Below are positions 11,281 through 43,732 of a stretch of 64,000 nucleotides of DNA, piece by piece (the first letter of the stretch is position 1; each line of letters opens with the position of its first letter). The stretch is from Euglena gracilis (taxonomy: Eukaryota; Euglenida; Euglenophyceae; Euglenales), in assembly GCA_039621445.1 (NCBI GenBank), contig CP154956.1, forward strand, positions 44,807,291 to 44,871,290. The letters are read 5' to 3'. The translations under genes were made by a program, and so were the position numbers. The notes beneath the pieces are model-generated. The model had not been told where the DNA came from, ran no database searches, and worked only from the letters and a program-made list of their open reading frames with translations.

Positions 11281-11442
11281 GAACACGTTTTCAATGAGGG
11301 CATCTGTGGCAATGACACATTTTCAGTGAAGGCATCTGTGTTCAGGCACGTTTTCAATGAGGGCATTTGTGGCAATGACACGTTTTCAGTGAAGGCATCT
11401 GTGTTCAGGCACGTTTTCAGTGAGGGCATCTGTGGCAACCCC
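11281..11442. repeat. 63-bp tandem repeat, left block
   Basis: About 2.5 units of a 63-bp repeat containing ACACGTTTTCAGTGAAGGC and CACGTTTTCAATGAGGGC. It is nearly identical and in the same orientation as the block at 12378-12518. Confidence 0.85.
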
Positions 11443-11602
11443 CAGCAAGAAACAAAAATCGCTATCATGAAAAATCGGCGTGCGGTTGAGAGGCCGGGTG
11501 GTCCTCAACGGGTGAGGCGGGTCGGGGGCACTCTACAACACGAAGAAGACGACAACAAGAAGGCTAGGTTGCCTTGGCACAACGACAGGGAAGGGGCGAA
11601 AA

Positions 11603-12325
11603 TCACGGCACACGACAGGCTTTACACAAAAAAGAGCCATACTTTGGTGGCCGCCGCAAATCTTGGCAATGAAAATGATATGCCAAACCGCAGGCGTCAC
11701 AGACAACTTTGTTCAGCTCCACACAATTTGGATTTTTCGGAATGGCAACACCACAAAAACCACATTTCTCCTGTTTTATAGGCAGTCGGGACACAGCACG
11801 AGGCACAGGGGGTTGGTCAGGGGAGGGAACAGAGCTGACCGCAGGAGCGGAACGTTGCTCGGCGGTGGGAAAGACAGAGGGAACACTGGTCAGGTCCTGA
11901 TTTTCAACCGAGTGTTCGTCACTTGGTGGGGCGCAAAAACTTGCCCAAGTTGACCACCGTGCAACGTTCCGCGCCGTAGCTGCACCGTCGTCGTCCTCCT
12001 CGGTTTTCAGGGTGACGGACGGCGGGCAGGCGGCCGAGGGTTGGGTGAGGTCGACGTAGTCTTCGTCAACGTTGATGGCAATCATGTGCTCACTGCGGAA
12101 GTGGTGACCATGAAATTTGAGGGTTTTTCTTTGTAAATACCTGGAAAATGGCGCGGAGCCGGACTTTTTCTTTGTGTTGCCCTGTGCCAGCAAGGTGCCA
12201 TGAAGGGGGTCAACCTTCGGCTTCTTGGCATCTTGCTGGTATACCGCGAGAGCAGCCAGGAACAGTTCCGTCCTAGGGGGTGGTGGCAAAAGACCATTCA
12301 CAAAGTTTGCCGTGCGTTTGGCCAT
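11603..12325 (-). CDS. PHD-finger protein frame inside the TIR element
   Basis: The minus-strand frame starts at MAKRTANFVNG (ATG complement at 12323-12325) and ends at 11603, about 240 aa. An upstream in-frame run of Phe to 12379 is low-complexity and was not used as start. The N-terminal half is unrecognised, with an acidic stretch (KTEEDDDG). The C-terminal 55 residues carry a C4HC3 zinc pattern (CGFC, CDAC, HFHC, CKAC), a PHD finger, which in other proteins reads histone tails. A lone chromatin-reader domain between TIRs suggests captured host sequence or an accessory protein of an unrecognised transposon. There is no catalytic motif. Confidence 0.5.
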   Translation of the reverse strand: MAKRTANFVNGLLPPPPRTELFLAALAVYQQDAKKPKVDPLHGTLLAQGNTKKKSGSAPFSRYLQRKTLKFHGHHFRSEHMIAINVDEDYVDLTQPSAACPPSVTLKTEEDDDGAATARNVARWSTWASFCAPPSDEHSVENQDLTSVPSVFPTAEQRSAPAVSSVPSPDQPPVPRAVSRLPIKQEKCGFCGVAIPKNPNCVELNKVVCDACGLAYHFHCQDLRRPPKYGSFLCKACRVP

Positions 12326-12377
12326 ATTGGCAGGGCTGCGGAAAAAGGAAAAAAAGAAAAAAAAGGGGGGGGGTGAC

Positions 12378-12518
12378 ACATTTTCAGTGAGGGCATTTGT
12401 GGCAATGACACGTTTTCAGTGAAGGCATCTGTGTTCAGGCACGTTTTCAGTGAGGGCATTTGTGGCAATGACACGTTTTCAGTGAAGGCATCTGTGTTCA
12501 GGCACGTTTTCATTGAGG
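12378..12518. repeat. 63-bp tandem repeat, right block
   Basis: Just over two units of the same 63-bp repeat as 11281-11442, same orientation, ending ACGTTTTCATTGAGGGC just inside the right inverted arm. Confidence 0.85.
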
Positions 12519-12631
12519 GCGCCGTTTTTTGGGTCCGAATTTCACAAATTCGCGTTTTTGACCCCTTGCGTGAATCATGACCACGAATTTCAGGGCAGGC
12601 ATTTGGCGGGCTCTGAACACGTTTTTAAACA

Positions 12632-12742
12632 AATTGTGGCTGAGCCCAGATTTCAGCCTGAAAACGTGTTCAGGGGGCCCCCTTCGGGGACCCCCTGGCT
12701 GAACACGTTTTCAGGCTGAAATCTGGGCTCAGCCACAATTTG
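12632..12742. repeat. Near-perfect long palindrome abutting the TIR element
   Basis: Arms of about 45 nt: AATTGTGGCTGAGCCCAG, ATTTCAGCCTGAAAACGTG, TTCAG, then the inner palindrome GGGGGCCCCCTTCGGGGACC, then the complement of the outer arms. It shares GAACACGTTTT with the adjacent TIR, so it is probably a related foldback element. Confidence 0.8.
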
Positions 12743-13314
12743 TGTATAGAAAAAACAGGAGCATATCAATTTGCGAACCCGGAATGCCGTGTTTTTGAGC
12801 ATTTAAATGGCTATTCCTCACTGAAGATCCACAAAAAAAGATCCAGAATGACATGGAAGTGAAAGAATCACCAGCCCACTTTCACAAAATGGACTTTTTT
12901 GGGAACAGGGTGCTTTTTTTCTTTTCATCCTTTCATTTGCCTCGCCCAAAGGGGGGTGAGTTTGCCTTGCGTGGTTTTACGTGGGACCCCCCCCCCAGAG
13001 GATGGGAGCCAAAAGACCAAAAATCAGACTTCTTTTTGGAAAACTGGACTGTGCAGCATTTGGTCGGTTCCAAAACATTTCTTCTGTGACAGCAGTGTTG
13101 ACACATGGAGAGTGCGCTGATGATGACACATGACACTGGAGAGTGCGCTGAGAAGCGGCGCAGCCCCCTTCCACACGTTTGCATGTGTTCTGCATAGGGG
13201 GGGCACATGGAACACCTCAAAACTGGTAACTGAAGGACATGGAAGGGGGCTGGACAGGTTTCCCCAAAATATTGTCCATCGGGGCCTAAATTTCATGGGT
13301 TAGAGGGTCAACTA
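12743..13314. other. Gene-free stretch
   Basis: No gene seen. GAGAGTGCGCTGA is duplicated at about 13106 and 13138, with GATGACACATGACACTG between. Confidence 0.55.
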
Positions 13315-13530
13315 CCCTCACCCCCCCCCTCAAAGTGTCCCTCCCCCCAAAGTGGCCCAAATATTTGGCAAATTTCAGGTTACCCCCCCCAAAGTGGCCA
13401 TTTTCCTTTGGCGCCAGAGGCGCCGAAGGCCAAAACTTGACCCCCCCCCCAAAGTGTCCCCCCTGCCAGAGTGACCATTTTGGGGTCCCACGGTGCCTGG
13501 AGGGTGGCCACTTTGAGGGGGGGGTGAGGG
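13315..13530. mobile_element. TA-flanked MITE with CCCTCACCCC termini
   Basis: 216-bp element with TIR CCCTCACCCCCCCC then TCAAAGTG, and CACTTTGAGGGG then GGGGTGAGGG. TA flanks lie at 13313-13314 and 13531-13532. The interior consists of AAAGTG/CACTTTGG and GGCGCC-rich segments. It is the same family as 6827-7183 and is non-coding. Confidence 0.78.
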
Positions 13531-14636
13531 TATTCATGTCCCCGGGGGCCCTATAGAGATGTCCTCCATTCTCCCATTTCCTGCCCGGTAGGGGCCAACG
13601 AAAATGTCCGGCCGGGTCCAACAATTGTGTCCGTTTGTAACACATGTCCCACCCCACCCCTGGGGGGGGGGACTGATTGGTTTTTTCAAAGTGATTGACT
13701 GTTTTTTTTTTGGCTAAGACCCCCCTCCCCCCGGGGGTGGGATAGGCCCGAAAATGAAAAAGTGGCTGGTTTGGCGCCGAAGGCGCAGGAATTTTTTTGT
13801 ATTCCTTTGAGACTTTTTGGCAATATTGCCTTGCCAACATAAGTGCATTCAAGAGTGGCCAACCCCCCTGGGGGTAAAGTGACTGACTGGTTTTTTCAGA
13901 TTGGAAAGCCGCGGTCGGAAAATCGCGGGTGACCAAATTGCGGGTCGGGCCGACCATTGTGGGTCGGGTCGACCAGGTCGGTGGAAACGCAATCATCCGC
14001 ACTACCCCCCCCCCCCCCCCCTTCTGAAGATTTAAGTCCCCCCTCCTGAAAAAAACTTTTGTCCAAATCACCCCAAAACCAGTCAAAACCCACTTAAATG
14101 GCTCCCCCCAATCGGGGGTGAATATGCAAAAACTTGGGGGGGAAATGCCCATTTTGGGCCACTTTTGGGAAAAACATTGTCTTTGCATATAGCCACCCCC
14201 CCCCCTAATTCACCCCCCCCCCCTAATTGACCAAACGCCCCGGGGAAAATTTTTTCAACCCCCCCCCCTAATTGACTGCCCCGGGGGATTCCGTGCTGAA
14301 GCACCCCTAAATTGACGGTACCCCCCCCCTAATTGCCCAACCCCCCCCCTAATTGAACCCCCCCCCCTAATTGACCAAAAGGGGGGTCCCGTGGAGAGGT
14401 CCCACGGTCAATTAGGGGGGGGGGGGAGGTGGTACCTACAAACTGGGTTCTGGGTTGGGGTTGGGGTTAGGGGTTTGGGGTTAGGGTTTGGGTTAGTTTT
14501 TTGATTAGGGTTTGGATTAGGGTTTGGAATAGGGTCAGCCATTTAAGTGGGTTATGACTGGTTTTGGGGTGATTTGGACAAAAGTTTTTTTCAGGGGGGG
14601 GGCTTTATATCAAGAAAGACCCCCTACACGGACTTT
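13531..14636. other. C-run DNA, CCTAATTGACC motifs and telomere-like block
   Basis: From 14190 to 14430 a C-run plus CCTAATTGACC motif is repeated, with an inverted copy GGTCAATTAGGGG at 14408. GGTACC sits near both edges (about 14319 and 14433), so this is probably another C-rich TIR element. At 14455-14530 degenerate GGGTTAGGGTTTGG repeats resemble interstitial telomeric sequence. No gene is seen. Confidence 0.5.
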
Positions 14637-14718
14637 GTCCTGAGTCCGGTGGGGGGGGCACGGACTTTGTCCTTCGGACAAAGTCCGTGCCCCCCCCACC
14701 GGACTCAGGACAAAGTCC
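14637..14718. repeat. Perfect GGACTTTGTCC palindrome
   Basis: Arm GGACTTTGTCCTGAGTCCGG, then TGGGGGGGGCACGGACTTTG and TCC, with a small TT centre and the full complement after it. Related sequences occur at 14735-14785 and 15605-15725, so the unit is dispersed. The nested GGACTTTGTCC/GGACAAAGTCC sites make a very stable foldback. Confidence 0.85.
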
Positions 14719-14938
14719 CTGTAGGGGGGGTCTTGCTTTAAGTCCGTGTACTACCCCCCTCCGACTCAGGACAAAGTCGGTGTATCCTAATGTTCCTAAG
14801 TTGTTGGCAGGGTTGAAGGCAGTTGAACCCCAGAACACAGAAACTACGGACACAGAGCTTTTTGGGGATATTTTCACCCAAACTGTGCTCCAGCCCAGGG
14901 CAGCGTCAAAAATCAGAAGGGGGGATATACCGCCTCGC

Positions 14939-15404
14939 CAATTTTGAAAAAGTTTGCGAACTGCGAGGCTATGCCACCACTGATTTGGATGACTACATGG
15001 TGCCGTTTGCAAAGTGGGTGCTTTCGGTACACGCTTTGCATGACACAGAAGCTGAGAAGATTGCGACAAAGGCACAAAGGCAGCTTCCTTGTCAATGGGC
15101 TGGGGTGCCCATGTACGAATGGGCTCCGCAAACGTTGACATCGTATGTCAACGCATTGGCTGTGCTATACAAATCAACAAAAACCAAGAATCCCATCGTC
15201 CCAAAAGCAAAATGCCATTTTCCAAAGTTCGTTACATTTGTGAACACAGCATCACGGTTGAAAATTTTGGAGTTCGATTCCGTTCGTTCTGTGCACTTCG
15301 ATTCAGGCCGTTCTATGCCCCCTCCCCGCAACAGTTGGTGTTGTCCTCGTTGCGACGGCCGGGAGATGCCTTCCTTGCCAGCTCGTGTCGAGAACATGAA
15401 GTGA
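14939..15404 (+). other. Unrecognised open frame
   Basis: A frame with protein-like composition (FEKVCELRGYATTDLDDY, then a WAPQTLTSYVNALAVLYK helix-like stretch) ends at 15404 with no flanking domain. The helical pattern resembles the SAM-like core-binding domain of tyrosine recombinases, but no catalytic R, H-x-x-R or Tyr block was found. Could be a gene fragment or chance. Confidence 0.22.
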
Positions 15405-15604
15405 AAGCAATGAGGGGGACACCAACTGTCTGCTACCGTTTTTTCCCCTGGAGACATTCAGTGGCACTACCAGGTTTTTACGGTAGCTGCTCCCTATTCC
15501 CTCCCCTGACGCGTCACAACAGCAAGAGGATAATTGTTCTGGGGCTCCATTCGCATTAGTCCTAGTGGTGGAAACATCAAGGTGGCCATTGGTGGAAATG
15601 GGGG

Positions 15605-15725
15605 GGGTACACCGGACTCAGGACAAAGTCCCCCCCCCCCCCCCCCCCCCGACTTTGTCACCCCTGAGTCCGTCGTAAGGTACACCGACTTTGTCCTGAG
15701 TCGGAGGGGGGGGTACACGGACTTA
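15605..15725. repeat. Inverted GGACTTTGTCC/ACTCAGG repeats
   Basis: CCGGACTCAGGACAAAGTCC, a C run, GACTTTGTCACC, CCTGAGTCC and GACTTTGTCCTGAGTCGG repeat the theme of 14637-14790 in inverted arrangement. Confidence 0.75.
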
Positions 15726-15847
15726 AATCTCCAGAAGGGGGGGGGGGTAGTGCGGAATATTGTGGGTCGGCCCGACCTGGTCGGCCCGACCCACACGGGA
15801 GATCAGGCAGTAGACTTTGGTCATTTTGACCCCCCCTCCCCCCCCCT

Positions 15848-16206
15848 ATGGTGAAGTTCACCGTTTGAAAGTTCACCGGGGGGTCCCGGACCCCCTCCCC
15901 CCCCTTTGCCTAACCCATCGGTGAACTTCACCGGTGAAGTTCACCAAGAGAGTACTTTTTTGGCCAAAAACGGCCAAAAATGGCATTTTGGGCAAGTTTT
16001 TGGAAATTTCGATAAAATTCCATGAAGCATCAACCTCAAAATGACCATTTTGAGAGGAAAGGAGCAAAATTTTACCCATGAAAATTTCACCCCCAACCAT
16101 CAAAACGGTGAAGTTCACCGGTGAACTTCACCGGTGAACTTCACCGCCGAAAGTACCCCCCCCCCCCCTCCCCCCCGGTGAATGTTCACCCGTGAACTTC
16201 ACCGGG
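15848..16206. repeat. GTGAAGTTCACC palindrome element
   Basis: At least eight GGTGAAGTTCACC, GGTGAACTTCACC or single-difference copies cluster at both ends (15848-15950 and 16105-16206), around a 150-bp centre. They are probably the terminal repeats of a short mobile element. Reading frames across it are not genes. Confidence 0.7.
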
Positions 16207-17440
16207 GGGGGCCACAGCCCCCCCCCCCCCCACCCCTGCCTAACCTCCAGGTCGATAAGCCACCCACACAGGTCGGGCCGACCAGGTCGGCCCGCCCCGC
16301 AACTTGGTCACCCGCGATTTTCCGCACGGAGCCGAGGCCCCCCCCCCGGCTCCGTGCGGATGATTTGCAGTGACGATCCCGGAGGTCGTACCGACCTCCA
16401 ATCAACCGCATTACCCCCCCTTTTTTGGAAATTTTAGCCTTTCCCCTACCCTCCCCTTTTCTCCCCCCTCAAAAATTTGATCGGTATTAATTTGACCATA
16501 GCTGGCCGTTTTTTTTGTTTCTTTTTAAAAAAAAACGCATTACCCCCCCTTTTTTGTTTTTTATTAAAAAAAACGGGCAAAAAAAAAAGCCGGCAAAAAA
16601 AAAAACAAAGGGGAAAAATGATGGTCCAAATTTTGCCTTTGATCGCAAGGGTGAACCAATCTTAGCTCAAATGACTTGAAAACCAATACTTTTTGGTTGC
16701 TTCTTCAACTAAGACATGGTCAAAATAGGGCATTTTTTCTGCCATTTTGGGATGTTTCAGAACTTGGAACACATCCCCAAATTTGGTGTCTTTCTTTGAC
16801 CGAGGATGGACAAAAAAAGCTAAAATTAAGACAAAATTGTTTTTTTGCCCCCCCCCCTCAAAATTTGATTCGGTAAATTTGAATCAAGATGGATGGAAAC
16901 ACATTGGAATGACCTTGAAACTGTCAAAAAGCATCCCATATTAAAAAAAATATTGAAAAATGCGAACTTAGTCGGCCTACAGCTTCCTCCGGGGGCGGGG
17001 GGGGCCCGGCTCCCCCACCCCCCGGACCCCCCCCGCCTGAAGTAACAAAATCCCCTTGTGTATGCAAGGCAAGGATGGCCAAAAACGCGCCCCCCCCCCA
17101 ACAAACTCCCTTTGTGCTAACTTAGTCGGCCTACAGCCCCCTCCGGGGGGGGGGGCTGCCGCCCCCCCCCCCGACCCCCCCCGCCTAAAATAGCAAAATC
17201 CCCTTGTGTGTGCAAGGCAAGGATGGCCAAAACGCGCACCCTAACAAAATCCCTTTGTGTGTGCACCCAGATGGACTTTATATCGAGAGCTGTGTCCCAG
17301 ACGCCGGTTCGGTTCGGGCATGAAACCTGTGCCTGGGACGCCGGTTCGGGCGGTAGGCCTCTGGAGGGGCGAGCCCGACCTCCAGAGGTCGATAAGCCAT
17401 GGCCAATGGTCGGCCCGACCTCCAGAAGTAGCATGGCCAA
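16207..17440. repeat. Third palindromic-module cluster
   Basis: GGTCGGCCCGACC-type palindromes at 16265-16400 and 17370-17430. Module blocks seen at 3.6-5.7 kb recur: AAATTTGATTCGGTAAATTTG..GGATGGAAACACATTGG (16859-16920), AACTTAGTCGGCCTACAG (16966, 17119) and CAAAATCCCCTTGTGTGTGC (17047, 17197). No gene is seen. Confidence 0.7.
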
Positions 17441-19462
17441 TATTCCGCACGGAGCCCTTTCTTCATTTTTTTGTGGAAGGAAGTTTTTGGTAGAAACGAG
17501 CCAGAAGTTGCCAAAAATGAATAAAAATATGCGTTCAAAATTTTTTCCATGGGAGGTTGGTACGCCGTGGCGAGGGGGTCCGAATAGGGGGGGGGGAGGG
17601 GGGGAAATGACCGGAAAATGGCGGGGCGAGAGAGAATCGGATGGGGGGGGGGAGGGGTGTACCATGGTTGCACAATGAAAAATGTGTTGGGTGGCGTGGC
17701 GAGGGGGTCCGGCTAGGGGGGGGGGGAGTGTGGTAAAGGGCGTGGCGAGGCCCTCGGAGAGGGGGGGGGGGAGGGGTGTACCAACCCCCCCATGCAAAAC
17801 CTCGTGGGCGTTTTTTCTTTCTTTTTTATTTTTTTAAAAAAAACATTGCTAAAATGAAAAACAACAACAAAAAAAAACAGCGTCCAAAAAAAAAAAGCTG
17901 CCACTATGCCGCCCGGCATAGTTGGCGTTTTTTTGTTTTTTTTGAAAAAAAACAAAACAACGTGTTTTTTTGAAGAAAAAAAACGCCAAAAAAACATCAA
18001 AAAAAACAAAAGGAAAACTTCATTGAAAAAACTCGTTGTGAAACACCCAAACCATACTTCGAATCCTACTAAGTTCAAAAAGTGCCAAAAATGGTCAAAA
18101 ACATCCAAAATCGCAAAAAAAATGCAATTTTAGAACTTTTTCATATTTGTGGGATTTTTTTTTTGGCAGAAATGACCAAGAAGTTGCCAAAAATGGTTGA
18201 GGGTATGCATTCAAATTTTTTTTTGTCCAGAAACCTTGTTGGCGTTTTTTTGTTTTTTTTAAAAAAAAACATTGTTAAGGTTAAGAAAAACAAAAAAAAC
18301 AGCGTCCAAAAAAACAAGCTGCCAACTATGCCGCCCGGGGCCCCCAAATAAAAAGCCCCCCCCCCCCCCCGGCTTGCGAGATTTCAAGACCCTTGGGGTG
18401 GGCCTTGGGGTGGGGGGGAAATTGGGTTTTGAGTTGAGTTGAGCGGGGGAGGGGGGAGGGTGGGGGGTCGCGGGGAAACACCCCATAAAAGGTTGTGCGG
18501 AATCACAAACGAAATTCCCGAAGGGTCGCACAATGCCTCAAATCTCCAAGCCATGGGCTTCCAAAAATGCAAAAAAAATAAACACCAATTGGGAATTTGC
18601 CCTCTCAAATGGAAATCAAACCGCAAAAAAAATTCCGCGCAAAAACTCCTGGTTGGAGGACCCAAATGGCATGCAAATTCCTGTTTGCGATAATGAAAAA
18701 GGAAAAATCACTCACACATGTGACCTGCTGAAAACCCCATTCCCCCCCATTTCCCCATTTCCCCCGACCCCCCCCCCCGCAACCCCAGCACCCTCATATG
18801 TCACAGTCAATTTTTGGTGCCTTTTTTAACAGGGGTGTCGCGGGGGGGTCGTGGGGGGGGTTGCGGGGGAAACACCTCCAACTGTATTCTTATGTCCGGC
18901 GCCTGTTCGTGTTAAGGGCAAGCATTTCATGTTTTCCTGTAATTCTGTTGACACACAGGTGCAACCCAATGATTTTTTTTTATGGTGAATGAGAATGATC
19001 TTTTTTTTAAGGTAAAGAGCAGTTAAATTTGTGAAATTGAAATAAGAGAAAACGTTCCAATTAAAAAAAATTGTTCAGCAAATGGACAGCCACACCTTTG
19101 TACTCTAAGCAAAAAATCACCTTTAGGCCAAGCATTGCGGGGGGCCTCCTTCGGTGCCCGGTCCACCCCCCCCCCCGACGTGCCCCTTGGCCTCAAGACT
19201 CCTAGAGCATTAATCATAAAAATTGCAGCGATTTACTTGAAATTTTTTTTGACAATTCCCCCCCTAAAGTCTTGTTGGAAGAAACAAGGTTGCTCATCTT
19301 GCACGCCATTCACCCTTGAATAGATGAAATTGCATAATCAAAAAGGAAAAGCAATTTTGGGTTCTGGGTTCTAATCCACTTTCGGGGTGGTTTTCGGGTG
19401 TGGCAAATTCCGAATTTGAGCTTGACCATTCCGAATTGGATTACCTCACCCCCACTTGCCAC
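17441..19462. other. Upstream region of the LHC polyprotein gene
   Basis: AT-rich, with long A and T runs and two similar segments (17905-18060 and 18235-18330, both with TGGCGTTTTTTTG and AACAGCGTCC). GGGTCGCGGGG-type repeats lie at 18455-18480 and 18838-18870. No TATA box or other recognisable core promoter was found, and no gene. Confidence 0.5.
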
Positions 19463-19470
19463 AGAAAAAA
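19463..19470 (+). promoter_or_regulatory. Probable spliced-leader acceptor and very short 5' UTR
   Basis: CCACAG immediately precedes AAAAAA and the ATG at 19471. Euglena mRNAs commonly receive a trans-spliced leader at an AG close to the start codon. The AG at 19463-19464, with six A residues before the ATG, fits. This is inferred from position alone. Confidence 0.5.
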
Positions 19471-41288
<21,818 letters not shown>

Positions 41289-43140
41289 ATGCTGTTTCAC
41301 TCTCCAGCATCTTGAAGGTACCTGTTGGGATTAAAAGGCAAAAGATTGCCTCAAAATTTGTTTGGGGGAGGTCCGAAAGGCATTTTGTGGGGTTTCAAAT
41401 TGCACCCCCCAACCAGGGGGTTTTTTTGTTAGCCTTGGACCCCCCGGGTAGGGTGGGTGGGTCTGGCTGAGCCCCCCCGGGGGGGTGGGATATATTTTAA
41501 GGCACCAATAATTTTTGAAAAGGTGCATTTTTTGGCATTTTTTCGCGATTTTTGGCCATTTTCGGGGAAAAGTGAGTGGATCCCCCAGGGCCCCCCGTGG
41601 GAGCCCCCGGGAGGGGGTGGGTGGGTGAGGGGGACCCCCCCTCCCCCCCCGGTCTTTTAAAAAAAACCCTGCCCCCAACCCCATTTTTACCACCCGCCCA
41701 TTTAATAACCCTGCATATTTCCATTGCCTAGTGCTTCTTATAGGGAGATCTAAGTCAGTGAGCAGGTCAGTATGGGGCGGAGAGTGAAGTTTGTGTTTTT
41801 CATCTGGGGTCACAGTTAGATTGTAAACATTGCTGATGGTTAGCTGTGAAGGGTGTTTGTTGACTTTGTTGAACCCTGACGGGGATGAATGGATGGTCAA
41901 CAGCTGGCTGGTTCATTCAGGATGCTGACACCCACTGTTCTGTATTTTTTTTTTAATCCTGCAGCACCTTGGTGAGCCTCGTGCTGCTCTATGAACCTTC
42001 TGTGCCTGCTGCTGGAGGTGATTTGCATACTCCCAGTTATCGTCATATTTTTAAAGCCTGGTTTAACATCTGTGACCCCACCCTCCTGGGAGGGTTTTCA
42101 AGTGTGGGTGGGTTGGGGCCTCTGGAACCCCCCCCAGGGGGGTCAGGTGCATGGGTCATGTTTTTTTTGCCTGACCAAAGGCTGGGCTGGAAATTTTTTC
42201 AGCGCTTTCGGCCGATGGTGGTGATGCTGGGAGCCCCCCCATCAGGCCTTGCCAGAGGCAGGGTTTTTCGCTTAATTTTTTTGGACCCCAAAATTAACCC
42301 CCAGAATTAACCCCCCACCCCCAAAAGCATGTCTCCCCAAGCCCTTGTCTCCCTTGTCATTTGAACATCTTTAGCCATTCGCCACCCATCTTTGGCCACT
42401 TTTCTTTGTCAACTTTGCCAACTTTTTGTCCACTTTTGAGTGCTTTTGACTTGCTATTTTTGGCACTTTTGGTTCTTTTTGGCTATTTTTGGCTCGTTTT
42501 CACCATTGGCCACTTTTGACTGCTGGCCAAAAGTTGGCCAAAAACGCCAAAAGGTGGCCAAAAATAACCAGCCATGCCCAAGTCACAGAACCCTGGTCAT
42601 TTCATAGATGCTTGGTCTTGGTCAGAGGTTTTTTTCCAAGGAGGGGGGATCCGGACCCACCCACCTCTTTCATGTGATCCCTCCTAAATTCGTTTTCTTT
42701 TTCTTTCTCCTTTGCTTTGGTTCACCTCAGCAGCCCTGACCATCTTCCCTCTGATGCGTATGGTGATGTAGCTGACTGGTCGGCTTACATATAAATAGCC
42801 CTGGGCCTCTGCTTAGTGCAGACCAGCCCCTCATGAATTCTCACCCGTGCCAGGCACCTCTTGAATTGAAGTTGCTTAGATTTCCCCCTGGGGGAGCAAC
42901 ATGGGGGGTATATGCCAAAAATAGAGCAATTTCTGCAACGGGGAAAATGACCCCCTCCAACAGAAATTTGAGGATTCACAAGAGGTGTTTTGGCAAGGCT
43001 GTCTGATGCTGCTCCGACCTCCACTTGTTCTCCACCCACCACTGTCACTGAAACCAAGTGGCTGCGCCTCGCACTTTCATCTCTGTTTGAAACTGTGAGG
43101 ATTCTGCAGGCATCTGTGAGGTCCCAGGTTCTTTCCCCTC
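41289..43140. other. Intergenic DNA downstream of the LHC gene
   Basis: No gene and no recognisable polyadenylation signal. Includes the repeat shared with 30810-31060 (41420-41670) and a stretch of TTGGCCACTTTT-like motifs (42370-42560). Confidence 0.55.
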
Positions 43141-43147
43141 AAAAATG

Positions 43148-43333
43148 AATCGTTCGAGTTCGAACCTCCTCGAACGTTCGAGCTCGAACCTCCTCGAACG
43201 TTTTTAAGCCCCCCCCCTTCAAGGGGGGGCTTAAAAACGTTCGAGGACCCTCCTCGAACGACCTCGAACAACATTCGAGGAGGGTCTCGAACCTCCTCGA
43301 ACGTCCTCGAACGACATTCGAGAACGACATCTC
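43148..43333. repeat. CCTCGAACG palindromic minisatellite, left copy
   Basis: Repeated CTCGAACCTCCTCGAACG and inverted CGTTCGAGGA units with a central foldback TTTTTAAGCCCCCCC / GGGGGGCTTAAAAA. The same repeat occurs at 48516-48772, on the other side of the first DIRS element, with short copies at about 25900 and 59790. Confidence 0.8.
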
Positions 43334-43732
43334 GACCCTCCTCCTGCGTACATGCGTGCAGCTTTCAACACCAACATCCTCGACAAATTATGGGTGGGTT
43401 CATTTTTTTTGGTTTTTGGGAATCTTTTCAGAAACGACCACCCAAGCAGGCGAGACCTATTCCCGATATGTGATTGGGTTGGTAATTTGAACTTTTCAAA
43501 TCCCCCCCCGTCGCTCTCTCTGGGCTCAGGCCCAGAGAGAGCCGGCAGGGGGAAATTTTCCACGCGTTTTAAAAGAAACATATTTTTTCTTACGCAGGAA
43601 TGCACCGATTCATAAATATTTTTATTGAAAAATATTCCCCTACCGGGAGAATTTCTGACGGTTAGGGTTACGATTTCATCCTCAATGGTTGCAACCATCC
43701 CGCTCATCGTTGCTACATTTCCCTCTACAGGG

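Larger units (their letters stand above)
11231..12630. mobile_element. 1.4-kb TIR element carrying a PHD-finger frame
   Basis: An inverted repeat of about 50 bp bounds the element. The left arm (11231-11282) runs TTAAAAACGTGTTCAG, CCCGCCAAATGCCTGCC, ATTCGTGGTCATGA. The right arm (12573-12628) is its complement with a 2-bp insertion. Just inside each arm lies a tandem 63-bp repeat in direct orientation (11281-11442 and 12378-12518). Between them lies one minus-strand frame ending in a PHD finger. No transposase is present, so it would be a non-autonomous or gene-capturing element. Target duplication could not be read. Confidence 0.6.

Noticed and set aside
13286-14188. 300-codon minus-strand frame
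   Set aside because: Crosses the TA-flanked MITE at 13315-13530 and several C-run repeats; no recognisable domain.
43148-43333. CRISPR-like array (also 48516-48772, 2050-2270)
   Set aside because: Units are contiguous palindromic minisatellites without unique spacers, in a eukaryotic genome.
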